From contig JAQJVL010000675.1 in NCBI GenBank assembly GCA_035578905.1, positions 124,001 to 188,000 of the forward strand: a DNA stretch of 64,000 bases. The letters run 5' to 3'. The stretch comes from Stictocephala bisonia (Eukaryota > Arthropoda > Insecta > Hemiptera > Membracidae). Made by a program: the position numbers and the translations under genes. Within the stretch, counting starts at the first letter, position 1; each line of letters opens with the position of its first letter. The notes below the pieces were generated by a model. It made no database searches, was not told the DNA's origin, and saw only the letters and a program-made list of their open reading frames with translations. This document shows, piece by piece, positions 11,869 to 22,500 of this stretch.

Positions 11869-12746
11869 ACACTGACGTCTGAATTAAAAATATTACGAAT
11901 ATTAGGGGAATGGATACAGTAAATATAAATTAAACTGTAGTTTATTATAAACCATCATATTAAACCATCATGCAACTTTGTTGATTAATATTTTTTAAAG
12001 AATTGAATGAGAATGTATTATTGACTTTTAATACCAATTCATAAAAAAATATTATTTTATTTTTAATAAAAGACTACTTTTGATTGTCAACTCCGATGTA
12101 AACCCAAATTAATGAGTATAAAAACAACGTGTTCTTAAAAATAAAAACAAATAAAAAAAAAACAAAAAAATGGAAAAATTATAAAAGTATAGAATCGTTC
12201 ATCATTATAAATTAACTCACATTAAAAACAGCCTACAAAGTGCTGTTGCTGCTTGTAATTAAAATCATGAACACCAATACGGAAGAATATTATTTACAAA
12301 ATAAAGATATGTGAAACAATATAATATGTATGTTTAGATTTAATTTGTACAGAGATAAATGCACTGGTGTACAGTTAAGTGACATTCTAGAAACTATGCC
12401 TTTAAATTACGAATTCGTCCAGTGTATAAAATTAAAACTTAAAATATTCTCTTTTATCAACGTGTTGAAATAAGAGGTTTTGACTTTTAAGCCCTATTTA
12501 AAAAAATTACCTTTCTCACAAGAGTGTTAATAGATTCATTAGTACTTCGGTTAATGACAACACTTTTTTACTCTGGTTGAACTTACCTGACCAAAGAATA
12601 ACAAATTTTCTCGCTGCTCGAAAATATCCTGTCACAATTTTTAATGAATTCAAAAAAAGTTGTCATATAAACGCTTATATAAATTATTTTTTCAATCCTG
12701 ATGTGTATCATGTTACCGTTATAATGTTCTTTTTCTGTATAAAACT

Positions 12747-12793
<47 letters not shown>

Positions 12794-12923
12794 ACCCTAT
12801 GCTTAGTGGGGAGTATCGAGGAATCACAAATAACATAATTCAGTATCAATCAATTATATCATAGACCTTCCATCATTCCATTGGACCTTCCATTGGTATA
12901 CAACATACAAGGTTTATCTTTGT
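11869..12923. other. AT-rich non-coding stretch
   Basis: No coding potential or recognisable element apart from the (TA)n tract at 12752-12790 listed separately. Confidence 0.5.
12752..12790. repeat. (TA)n microsatellite
   Basis: About 19 uninterrupted TA dinucleotides, bracketed by the short direct flank TACCCTAT/TACCCTAT. Confidence 0.95.
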
Positions 12924-13330
12924 ATATTTATTTATTTATTAACGGCAAGCGCCAATTACAAAGAGTTACATACATAAACCAAGATGACTTATTATAAACA
13001 GCTTGTATTTAAAAAAAGAAAAATCTAACAATATTTAAAGGATACATACCTATTTGGCGTAATCTGCGATATTAATTTAACTGAAAATAAATTTGAGAAA
13101 ATACAATATATAAAATATTTACATCACTTAAACATGTGCTATGCAACATGTCCATTTAAGATAATAATACAAACAACAGTACATATATAAAATATAACAA
13201 CTAATAACAATAGAAATACTTCAACTGTTCTACCATAATACTCAAACAAGGAACCGATCGAAACTATAAATCCTAAAATTAGTTAGGGCCTATCATAATA
13301 TATTTACAGATTCTTACATTCTTACATATG
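12924..13330 (-). mobile_element. 3' end of a LINE related to the 6.9-kb CR1-like family
   Basis: Read on the minus strand the block ends in a short TAAA repeat (about 12930-12943). Just before it is a sequence containing TTTGTAATTGGCG, placed as in the 3' untranslated region of the LINE at 6902. No coding sequence remains, which is normal for a strongly 5'-truncated LINE. The upstream limit is approximate. Confidence 0.45.
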
Positions 13331-13339
13331 AGACACCGA

Positions 13340-13745
13340 CACAACGTTGTGCTTATTTTAAGGCGAATATGAATGGTTTTATGAGTGTAGGATGAGTGTA
13401 GTCTGGTTACTAACTGAGTTCAACTGTTCCTCAGAAAGGGCAATTTATTAATAGTCCAACAGCCAGGGCAACTAAGGGACCTACAGCTTTATGTGGAATC
13501 CGAACCACGTAGTGCTGGTCTGATTTTCAGCTAATTGACAATCCTGATACTCAGTTATCTCCCCCACACAACATCCGCACAATGATCCAGACTTCTCTAG
13601 TAGTGTCCACGCAGATAGCAACCACCAAGCGGACGCCATGTCGGTATTAAGAGGACCGAGCATACAACCTATCGCCTACAATCTCCCAAACACTTTGTCC
13701 CCATGTAGCTGGGTTACAACACTGCGCCACCAGTACCGACAGAGA
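13340..13745 (-). mobile_element. tRNA-derived SINE copy
   Basis: On the minus strand the right side begins with a tRNA-like head containing GGTGGCGCAGTG, an A-box-like element, and a degenerate B box about 50 bases on. The left side ends with a tail shared with the SINE copies at 31208-31297 and 32626-32930 (core CTACACTCAT...CATATTCGCC). The middle is a few hundred bases without coding potential. The copy is diverged, and its poly(A) end is not obvious. Confidence 0.55.
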
Positions 13746-14264
13746 TAATAGGAAATTTTCTCAACAGTATTGCAATGCAACAGTATGAAAACAACAGATG
13801 TGAGAATATAACAATAATATATATCTGAGAAAAAAAAACAATTAATTCCCAACAGTAAGTAATTGATACGCTAACAAAACCAATACAGATAAATTATGTA
13901 TGAATAAAAATATACGTATTAAATATCTGTTACAAATTAGTTTAAATCAACAATAATTAAATTACTCAACAATATACATTCAAATAGATTATTCTAGCCC
14001 GACGAGAACAGCATCGCTTCAGACATCGTCCAAGATAACCAAGAAGAGAAAAACCTTAAGATGTTGACTACTATCTTGGAAGAAGTCGTGATCAGGAGAG
14101 ACGAGGTTTCCAAGTCTGTCCCGATTGTAAACGGGATAATTATAAACGTATAAGTGTAAGTATACAATTATACGTATTTATATATTATCCTTTTTTCTAA
14201 TGTAAGTCGAAACCCCTAATCTCTTAATTTTTTCAGTTTCATTCTTATTCTTTAAAGTGCTATT
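13746..14264. other. Non-coding spacer
   Basis: No gene, repeat array or terminal repeat recognised. Confidence 0.5.
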
Positions 14265-14276
14265 TTTGTGAAACAT
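14265..14276. repeat. Target-site duplication of the Jockey element, 3' side
   Basis: TTTGTGAAACAT, exactly repeated at 18744-18755. It lies directly next to the poly(A) (plus-strand T-run) of the LINE. Confidence 0.9.
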
Positions 14277-14483
14277 TTTTTTTTTTTTACACTTTTATTT
14301 CTGGATCAACATTTTACATATTATACACAGAAAATGTAACAGGTGGAATAATAACATTATCGGGTTCGCTCATATATGAGTCACCCTGTAACATGAATAC
14401 AAATCAGTAAACAAAATATATATATATAACATATTTAAGTAAGTTAAATAAACAAATAAGTATTACATAGACATGCCTATAAA

Positions 14484-17214
14484 TCAGTCTAACACGTCTT
14501 GAGGAAGTCTGGCTTTCAAACGCCTGTTCAGAGTAGGTTCTCCAATGTGAAAGCTAATAGCTCCTGGAACATTTTCTAAGTTTGCCATGAACTTACGACA
14601 ACTTCTTTTAATAAAAGCATCAATGGTATCGAGTCCAAATTCTACATGCAGATGAGAGTTACGTATATACCATGGACTATCAACTGCAATTCTTAAAACT
14701 TTGTTTTGGAAAATTTGAATCTTTTTCAGTTTGCCGGAAGAAATGCACATTCCCCAAACTGGACAGGCATACATAATTAACGGCCGAAGAATTGTTTTAT
14801 ATATTAAAAATGTGCATTCTGGTTTTAAAGATGACTTTCTGTTTATTATAGGAAATAACATGGATAGACGTGCGTATGCTTGAGTGAGTTTGTTGTTTAC
14901 GTGAAGATTCCAGTTTAATTTTTTATCGAGGTAAACACCTAAGTATTTTATCCCTTGATCATCAGGGTTCCAAGGAATTGAAGTATTTTCAATAGCAACT
15001 TCAGGTGGCAAAGTATACTTCCTCAAAGAGAAAACCTTTGTTTCACATTTCAATGGATTTAATGATAGTCTCCAGCTTTTAAACCAATCGGTCAGAGATG
15101 TAACGCTGAATTGTAAAGAATTTACGGCTTGGTTGATGTCAATGTGCTGGGTAATAAGAACCGTGTCATCAGCATAAAGAGTGATAGTAGCCTGAGGAAG
15201 CTCAGGAATATCAGACATGTATAGGTTAAAAAGAAGAGGTCCCAGTATTGAGCCTTGAGGAACACCTGCTCCTATTGGACGAACTGAGGAAAGTGTGCAG
15301 TTGTGTTTGACACAAAAAGTCCTATCAGACAAAAACGATTGCAACAAAGCTCTCAGATACAAAGGAAGTCCAAACTGATACAATTTATAGAACAGGACAC
15401 CATGCCAAACCTTATCAAATGCACTTGTTATGTCCAAAAATGCTGCCGATGAATGAAGCTTCTTCTCAAATCCTCTACATATGATTTCATTGATTCGTAG
15501 AAGTTGATGAGATGTAGAATGCCTTGTACGAAATCCAAACTGATAAGGGGGGATGATAGTAGAAGAATCCAAGTGTTTTAGCAGTCTCTTCTGTATAATT
15601 TTTTCAAATAATTTTGATATTGATGAAAGGAGACTAATCGGACGGTAACTGCTAGGAAAATTTTTAGGTTTGTTGGGCTTGTGTATAACAATTATATGAG
15701 CAAGTTTCCAGTTTTTGGGAAAGTAACCAACAGAAATACAAGCATTGAAAATAGATGCCAGTATTGAAAGTGCTTTGGTAGACAAATTCTTCAAAACTAT
15801 GTTAGGTACCAAGTCATGCCCTGGAGATTTTCTGTTGGGGAGATTTTTAATAATATTTTTAATTTCCGAGGGTGAGGTAAATTTCACAGGCTGCTCTGCA
15901 CTGCTAGGGGTTGTGGACAAAAAAATCCTCAACATTTCTATTAGTTTCAAAATCATGAACAACATTAGGAATGAATGCATTCTCAAAAAAATCAGCAAAC
16001 ACATTACTTTTTTCGGAATCACTTTCAAAAATTAAATTATTTTGTTTTAGTGGAGGCACAATTGTCGGTGATTGTAAAAGCCTCTTTGTTGCTTTCCACA
16101 TATTAGAATCACCAGGATCAATATCAGAAACGTAATGTTTATAAGAATTAATCCTATATTTATCAAGTTCGCTACGTACTTTACGAATTAGTTCATTTAG
16201 CTGCATCTTTAAGTGAGGGTACCTGTATCTCTGCCACTGACGTCTCACTCTATTTTTAAATCTAATTAATTGCGTAATTCTCATAGGAGGATGAAGAAAA
16301 GTGTTTCGTGTAGGGGGAAAAGTCCGGATAGTTGCATTTTTTACTGATATTTGTAAACACTCTGTAAAGCCTTGAACTGCTCTGTCAATACCATTTACTG
16401 AATATAAGTCCGTTGGAACTTTCATGCGATTGTCGAATTCTGCACAGAAGGTATCCCAATCGACTGGACCGTTTATCAGTCTGGGAATTTGCGGAGAAAA
16501 TAGTGGTTGTATGAAAAAACTTACAATAATAGGGAGATGGTCAGAATCAAGTTCGTTGATTACTTGTTGTAGAATAGGAGCTCCAAAGTTTTTGTGAAGA
16601 GTAATGTCCAATGTATCGGGATGGAAATTGTTTTGCCAAGGGTAATGAGTGGGTTCAGACGGAGCTGAAATATTTATATTGGTTTCATTCATAGCACGTA
16701 ACAAGCGAACCCCATTCGGGTTAGTTACCCTACAACCCCAAAATTGATGTTTACAATTTAAATCTCCTAAGATAAGAGTTGGAGTGTCACCATGACTGAG
16801 ATTTAAAAGATCTTGTTGGTGAAAACGTCGATTGGGCGATTTGTACACAGAAATAACATTACAGGACTGGTCATTTTGCAAATTAATTTTGATACCAACA
16901 GCTTCAGCTGAAATAAGATTTGGCAACAGTATATTGTGATGATTAAGGTTTCTTTTTACAAAAATTGCCACTCCTCCAGAAGCATTGGGTGCATTCCTGT
17001 CTTCTCTATAAATAAAGTATCCAGGGATTTTAAAGGGCTCATTTATTACAAAGTGCGTCTCAGTGATGCAGGCGACATCGATGTTATGCCGAACCATGAA
17101 CTCTGAAAAAATATTCTTCTTTCTCTTTAGGCCATCAGCATTCCAGTTTAGGATTGTTAAGTTTTGTATGATGCATGTTCTAGGGTGCATTTTGGAACAG
17201 TGAAGTAATAACAT
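14484..17214 (-). pseudogene. Jockey ORF2: endonuclease and reverse transcriptase with a frameshift
   Basis: The 5' part (17214-15904) encodes an apurinic endonuclease: LTILNWNADGL, ITETHF (catalytic Glu), a GGVAIFVKR segment, LILGDLNCKH and ELDSDHLPII. The 3' part (16028-14484) encodes the reverse transcriptase: SPGHDLVPN, SYRPISLLSS, FGFRTRHST, FLDITSAFDKVWH, GVPQGSILGPLLF, TLYADDTVL, then the thumb to 14484. The two parts are in different frames and overlap at 15904-16028, so one frameshift separates them. The ORF2 start (17214) overlaps the end of ORF1 (17180), as is common in this clade. Confidence 0.88.
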
Positions 17215-18559
17215 TAGATATAATCTTTTTAATGATAGGCATGGCTGACTTAACTAAATCTAATATTAATTGTTCTATATTAGAGCCACTTTCAAGTACC
17301 TCGTTAGCTGCAGTTTCAGTAGTGTCGTTATTAAAAACACTGAAATCAGTTTGGTGATGCAAATTTGTTGACGTCTTCTTAGTTGCTTGAGCGTATGACT
17401 TGGAAAAAGGAGGGCGGGCTTGTGAGGGTTTTATTCCAATTCCAGTGTTTTCGGTACTGCACTTTTCATCAGTGCTCTTAGTAGATGAGTGATGGGTGAG
17501 TCCAGTAACATTGCTTTTAGTCTTTTGCTGTATATCTTTATAGTATTTACAGCCTTTGAAATTGGCCGAATGATTCTCCCCACAGTTAACACATACGGGG
17601 GGTCGGTCTTCTTCTTCGGACAAGCAGAGTAGAGATGTTGGCCAGTACACTTCACACATCTGGGATCGAGCTTGCAAAAATTTTTCGTATGACCATAACG
17701 TTGACATCGAGTACACTGGGGAACATTTGTAGGCTTCCTTTTAGGCTCAACATGAACAACAGAGTAGCACAGTCTATTTAATTCAAATATAGCTTTTCCA
17801 GATTCATTGTTTTCTAACGAGACTGCACAAATAGGGAATGGATTTTTTTTCCTTGTTAAATAATCTATTTACAGTGAGAACCGGATAGTTGTGAGAGATT
17901 AACTCATCTCGAATTTCCTCTGGAGAAAGAGAGCAGGGAACGTTTTTAATTACGACTTCTAATTTTCTTTCTATTTTTGTCTGAAACGTATGGTATTTCA
18001 CTTTTGATTCGTCGTAAAATTGTGTCAGTTTTCTAAAATCATCTATGGTCCGAAGATTAATTTTCAAAGATGAGCCTTTTACTTCAGTGGTAAACTCACA
18101 AGTTTACACTTTTATTACAAGATATTAAAAGATATTAAAAGATATTACACTTTTAATATCTTTGACAATTTCCTGGTGATTGTTAACATCGTGGACAAAA
18201 ATAGGTGGAGGTTTAACAATTTTATGCAATTCACTTGTAGCAGTTACATCATCCATCTCATTTTCATCATTATTAGCAATAGAGTAGTTGTGGTCTAATA
18301 GTGGATTAAATTTGTTTTGATCACACAGCTGATTAGTATCTAAGACATACCTTTTAGGCTGTAGATTTACACAATTGTTGACTGTTTTTCTTTTTGGTGG
18401 TCTTAAGAAATCTTGATCAATGTTTTCATTCGATTCTGTAGTGTTGGGTGTTAAATCACATGATTTAGGCTTGTTGACAGAAGATTGGGAAGGGAAAATA
18501 AACACTGGCTTAGCCATTATTGTTTTTTGGTTATGCTTAGGTAAGCAATGTTTAAACAA
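17180..18559 (-). pseudogene. Jockey ORF1: gag-like zinc-knuckle protein, frameshifted
   Basis: The minus-strand pieces at 18559-18125, 18067-17804 and 17716-17180 together give a Jockey-type gag. First is a disordered N terminus, then a PRE_C2HC-like domain (LKINLRTIDDFRKL, VVIKNVPCSLSPEEIRDEL). Three CCHC zinc knuckles follow in different frames (CTRCQRYGH, CVKCTGQHLYSAC, CVNCGENHSANFKGC), then a Ser/Thr-rich C terminus. At least two frameshifts break it. At 18118-18160 a short AAGATATTAA unit is repeated in tandem at the junction of the first two pieces, a likely cause of one frameshift. The protein would package element RNA. Confidence 0.82.
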
Positions 18560-18743
18560 AGACCCCTTCGTTATTTTAACAATAACTGGGTGAAATCAAC
18601 ACAAAAACACAAAATAGGTATTCAATATCACTAATATTGCAATTAATAACAAAAAATAAACTTTTAACACAATTAAAACTCTAAAAAAACCGAGCGAAAA
18701 AATAGTTAACTATTACACTTATAATGCATCAGCTGATCTCTCC

Positions 18744-18755
18744 TTTGTGAAACAT
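18744..18755. repeat. Target-site duplication of the Jockey element, 5' side
   Basis: TTTGTGAAACAT, identical to 14265-14276. It marks the exact 5' end of the LINE. Confidence 0.9.
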
Positions 18756-19095
18756 GTAGTCACAGACATAATGATCAACATAACCTAACTTTAACCTTTC
18801 ATCAAAACTTCTCAATGTAGGTCATCGGCTACTGAAGTGTTGATTATTGTCGACTGACGAAATAAAACTTATAAAATAGTGAAGTTTATAAGTATTATAG
18901 TTTGGTTCTGAACAGGAATGTAGTATCATAACTAATGTGATGTGTTAAGTTTTTATTTTGTAGTTGACATGGACCTAACCCTATTTCATTCAAAAGTAAT
19001 ATAAACAAGCTACAACATCAAAACAGTTCTTCAACGTTAAAGAAGTGCATATAATGTCATTATAATTCAAGAATTTATTGATATTTTAATCTATT
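18756..19095 (+). promoter_or_regulatory. NOA1: Presumed upstream region of NOA1
   Basis: This 340-bp unique-looking stretch lies between the Jockey insertion and the first in-frame ATG of NOA1. An in-frame stop (TAA, 19087-19089) precedes the ATG. The core promoter and 5' untranslated region should lie here or be split by the LINE. I see no decisive TATA box or initiator, so the assignment rests on position only. Confidence 0.4.
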
Positions 19096-19585
19096 ATGCT
19101 TTATTTCACTGTAAATCATGCTTGGTCAATGAATCAAACTGTCCAATTTCTAAAGATACAAGGGAAACTGCCTCTTTTCAAAGGGTTATTGTATCAGTCT
19201 ACAGTAGGTGTAAAAAAAGCCCATCAGTATATTAACAAAAGACGAGATAATAATAATAATTCTGTTGCAAAAATTATTTATAACAATGTAATAAAGAATG
19301 TTGACACATTTAAAGTCCCAACAAATTCCAAAATCCAAACAGGCGCTGTAAAACCATCTCTTGTGTCATTAAAGTATTTAAAAAATGAATTTAATGAAGA
19401 GATTGCCACATCATATGAGGAAAAACTTGATGTTATTAAGGATGAAAAACACTTATTTAATTTTCCATATGAAAAGCACGATAATATCACTTTCAGCAAT
19501 AATGATGATTCTGTTACAGAGAAGGAAGAAAATAATTTAAAACACAAAGTAGATTTAACATTTACTTCTATAAAAGATAAGTCAT
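19096..19585 (+). CDS. NOA1: NOA1 exon 1
   Basis: Codes for residues 1-163 plus the first base of residue 164. It begins at the first ATG after an in-frame stop (19087). The N terminus has few acidic residues and several Lys/Arg residues ([24 protein letters not shown]), consistent with mitochondrial import. The remainder is Lys/Asn/Glu-rich and poorly conserved, as in other family members. The donor GTACGT at 19586 leaves phase 1; joining to exon 2 restores a Cys codon. A further 5' non-coding exon cannot be excluded. Confidence 0.8.
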
Positions 19586-22500
19586 GTACGTACAATATTA
19601 GTATATAATCCTTAACATTTGCACAACATGAAATGTGTTGTCAACAACTATTGTAAGTTTCATTGATGCTTTTACTAACAAAGTTACAGGATAACAAGCA
19701 GTTTTATTAGTCATTTGTAAGTAATGGAGCGAATTAAATAAATTAAAATGGTTAACCCTTTTAACGCCGACGTGCGCCGCGAGCGCACGTCAGAGTTTCT
19801 TCGAAAAATGCCGACGTGCGCCGTGAGCGCACGCCTCTCGGTCCCGCTAAAACTGCCGACGTGCGCTATGGGCGCACGTCAAGTTTTTATTATATTGTAA
19901 TTTTATTTGTCGACCGAATGCTTTCAAACTTGACATAGGGATAGAAGACAATATGCCATATGGCAACAAAAAAATTATTACTCTACTGATCGTTGTCATG
20001 ACGTAATAACAGCTGTTTATCAGATGTTTTTACCAATTTTGGATAGTTACGTGTTTTTTCAAAGATTTTTATATCTACTATGTTTTTGAATGTAAGTGTT
20101 TTAATTTTTGTATGTGTACTTACAATTATATGTAGATTAGTCTCTATATTTTAATACTGTGGTTTAGTTTATACAAAAAGTAGTAATGTATGTTCAAACT
20201 TGAAAAAATAAAAAGAAAAAACACTTTTTGAAACTTTTTGTAATATAATTTTTTGTAATCTGGTAAATAACCCAAAATTATATTTTCTTTACTACAAACA
20301 TATTATTACGAACAAAACAAGACCCCATTTGTTAATTTATAATAACAAATAAGAGAGCTATGAATGTTTTAACAAAATATGTCAAAATGGCCTAAAGTTG
20401 CCTGGCATTCTTCGCACACCCTTTATGAAAATGGGTTGGCATTTTTCGTAAGTACCCCAAAAAACTGTCTGGCACTAAAAGGGTTAATGCGTTATAACAA
20501 ATACTACTGTACAAATTATCAAAATGCCTCTTTAAGAAGACTACCTGTAATGCCACCATCTTCCATAGCAATTCTGCTTTCCTCTTGGTTATTATGTAGA
20601 GGCACCACTTATTGATTTAACAAGATTTTAAAAGTAAATCTTATTTCAAAATGATGTAAAAATCTTAAATGAATCAAATTAATTTCAAATTTTGTATTTA
20701 CATTATCCTATTTAACAGGTAAGAAATCCAGTAGACGATGGATGCAAGATTATAAGAAGTATGCTGAAGTTTCAGTGAAACAGGTTGATGAGGATAGTGA
20801 TGATGAGAACCCAGCTATTGAGCAGAAAGTGCAGTATGGCTCAGCAGACCCAAATGTTCCTTCCAGCACAATACCCTGTGGTGGTTGTGGTGCTCATATT
20901 CACTGCCAGGTATCAATAAGTTCATATTGCCTACTTTTTAGTCTTCAGTTGCTGTCATAAGCAGTTATTTTGATAAGTAGAATATAGTGTGTGGATTACA
21001 TTTTTATATTCTATGAATTACAACTTTTCAACCATACATGATATCAGTACATTTTCGTGTGTATAATTCAGTAACTGAAGTAGCACTACATATTTTATAA
21101 ATGGAGTAAAATACCTTTGACATCTGTGTGCAATTCAGTTTAGTTAAAGGTGAGTGAAATCAGCAAACTCCTTAAAATGATCAAGAATGACACGTTTCTA
21201 TGTAATTGCGTTAACCTGGCATAAACTTACATTGCTGTTAATGTATTCATTGTTGCATAAATTATTATTTTGTTACTGTTGTATGTACACTAAAATCTTT
21301 CATTTTGTTGTTGTTAATACTACTCATTACTAAAGGTGTGTGATGCATCATAATTCTTCGAAAAATTAACGATTTGATGTAGAACTAGTCAATATGTCAT
21401 TGTATCGTAGTTCTTTCATGTGGTAGTACCACGATACACCAGCAATTTCGATGTCTCAGAATTCTGATGTGCCCAAATGGTACATTATTAAGAAAAAGCA
21501 CCTTATTGATCAAAACTACTTGTTGGTGCGCCTTAGAGAACTAGTACTTTTTTTTTGAATTGGCAGGCTGGAAGATGGAAAGCCTGGAATGTGGATGGTG
21601 TCAACTCTGAGATCCGATCCAGCCAGCTCGCATTCCGACACATCTGTGCCTATGACATGATCCTCACAGTAATAATACCATAGAACGTAACCACCAAATG
21701 TGTTGACTCTTTAAAAGTACGCGTCTCAGCCAACAGTCTTTCTGGATTACGTACAGACGAGGGGGCAAAATGTATTCGCAGTTACATTTCCCTTCAGCTG
21801 TTCCTCAGAAAAAGCTATGTAGATATTTTAAGTAACATATTTTACAATGAGTACAAATAGTTAAAAGATGATTAGCACTCGAGTTTGTTTTCGTTCCGAT
21901 TCGACAGGTATGAACGCGATCGGAATTAAAAACCTGATTTATCGTGATAACGAATACAGAGTTCGACCAAGTGACATAACTCCTAATGATATGAACATGA
22001 TATAAGTCCATCAAGCTATGCATATGGGTATCGTTATTTACGTTCTCTTAGAGTATTGTATCACAAATCAGTAGTACATTCACATACAGTCCATCTATTT
22101 TAGTTAGTCAGCAATTATTTTGGGATCTCCCCAGTCAGTAGTATTAGCAGTTAATTATAGTATGTAGCCCTGATGATGGCTCTCTGTATTAAGGCTGAAA
22201 CATTGGCTGATCCAGTTGGCTGATAATGCTTGGAAATATTGAAATGGTCATCTCCCGAAGACTAAGAATTTCGACAAATTCTGGTCTGGTGTTGACAGTG
22301 GAAGTCTATCAAGGAATACAGTATTATATTGTTTCTTTTTATAAATTCATGTGTTAAATTTGAAGCTAAAAAATAAACAATTATAACTTTCATCATTTTC
22401 CAACAGTGATAACTATAATTGAGTTGTTTTCATTTATTTTATGTTCTTATTTTTGCTTCTGAAATATATTATTTTAATTGAAACGTAATAAATTTGAATA

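Larger units (their letters stand above)
14277..18743 (-). mobile_element. Full-length Jockey-clade LINE with 12-bp target duplication
   Basis: A 4467-bp minus-strand element bounded by a 12-bp perfect direct repeat (14265-14276 and 18744-18755). It has a poly(A) tail (T-run at about 14277-14289), a gag-like ORF1 and an endonuclease/reverse transcriptase ORF2, which is the Jockey plan. The intact 5' end means it inserted without truncation. Frameshifts in both ORFs show it is now inactive. Its 5' end, which in Jockey elements carries an internal promoter, points away from the NOA1 start codon about 350 bp to the right. Confidence 0.92.

Noticed and set aside
13481..13663. 60-codon minus-strand frame
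   Set aside because: It lies within the SINE copy body; no domain or conservation argument.
15745..16035. 96-codon plus-strand frame
   Set aside because: It is antisense to the Jockey reverse transcriptase.
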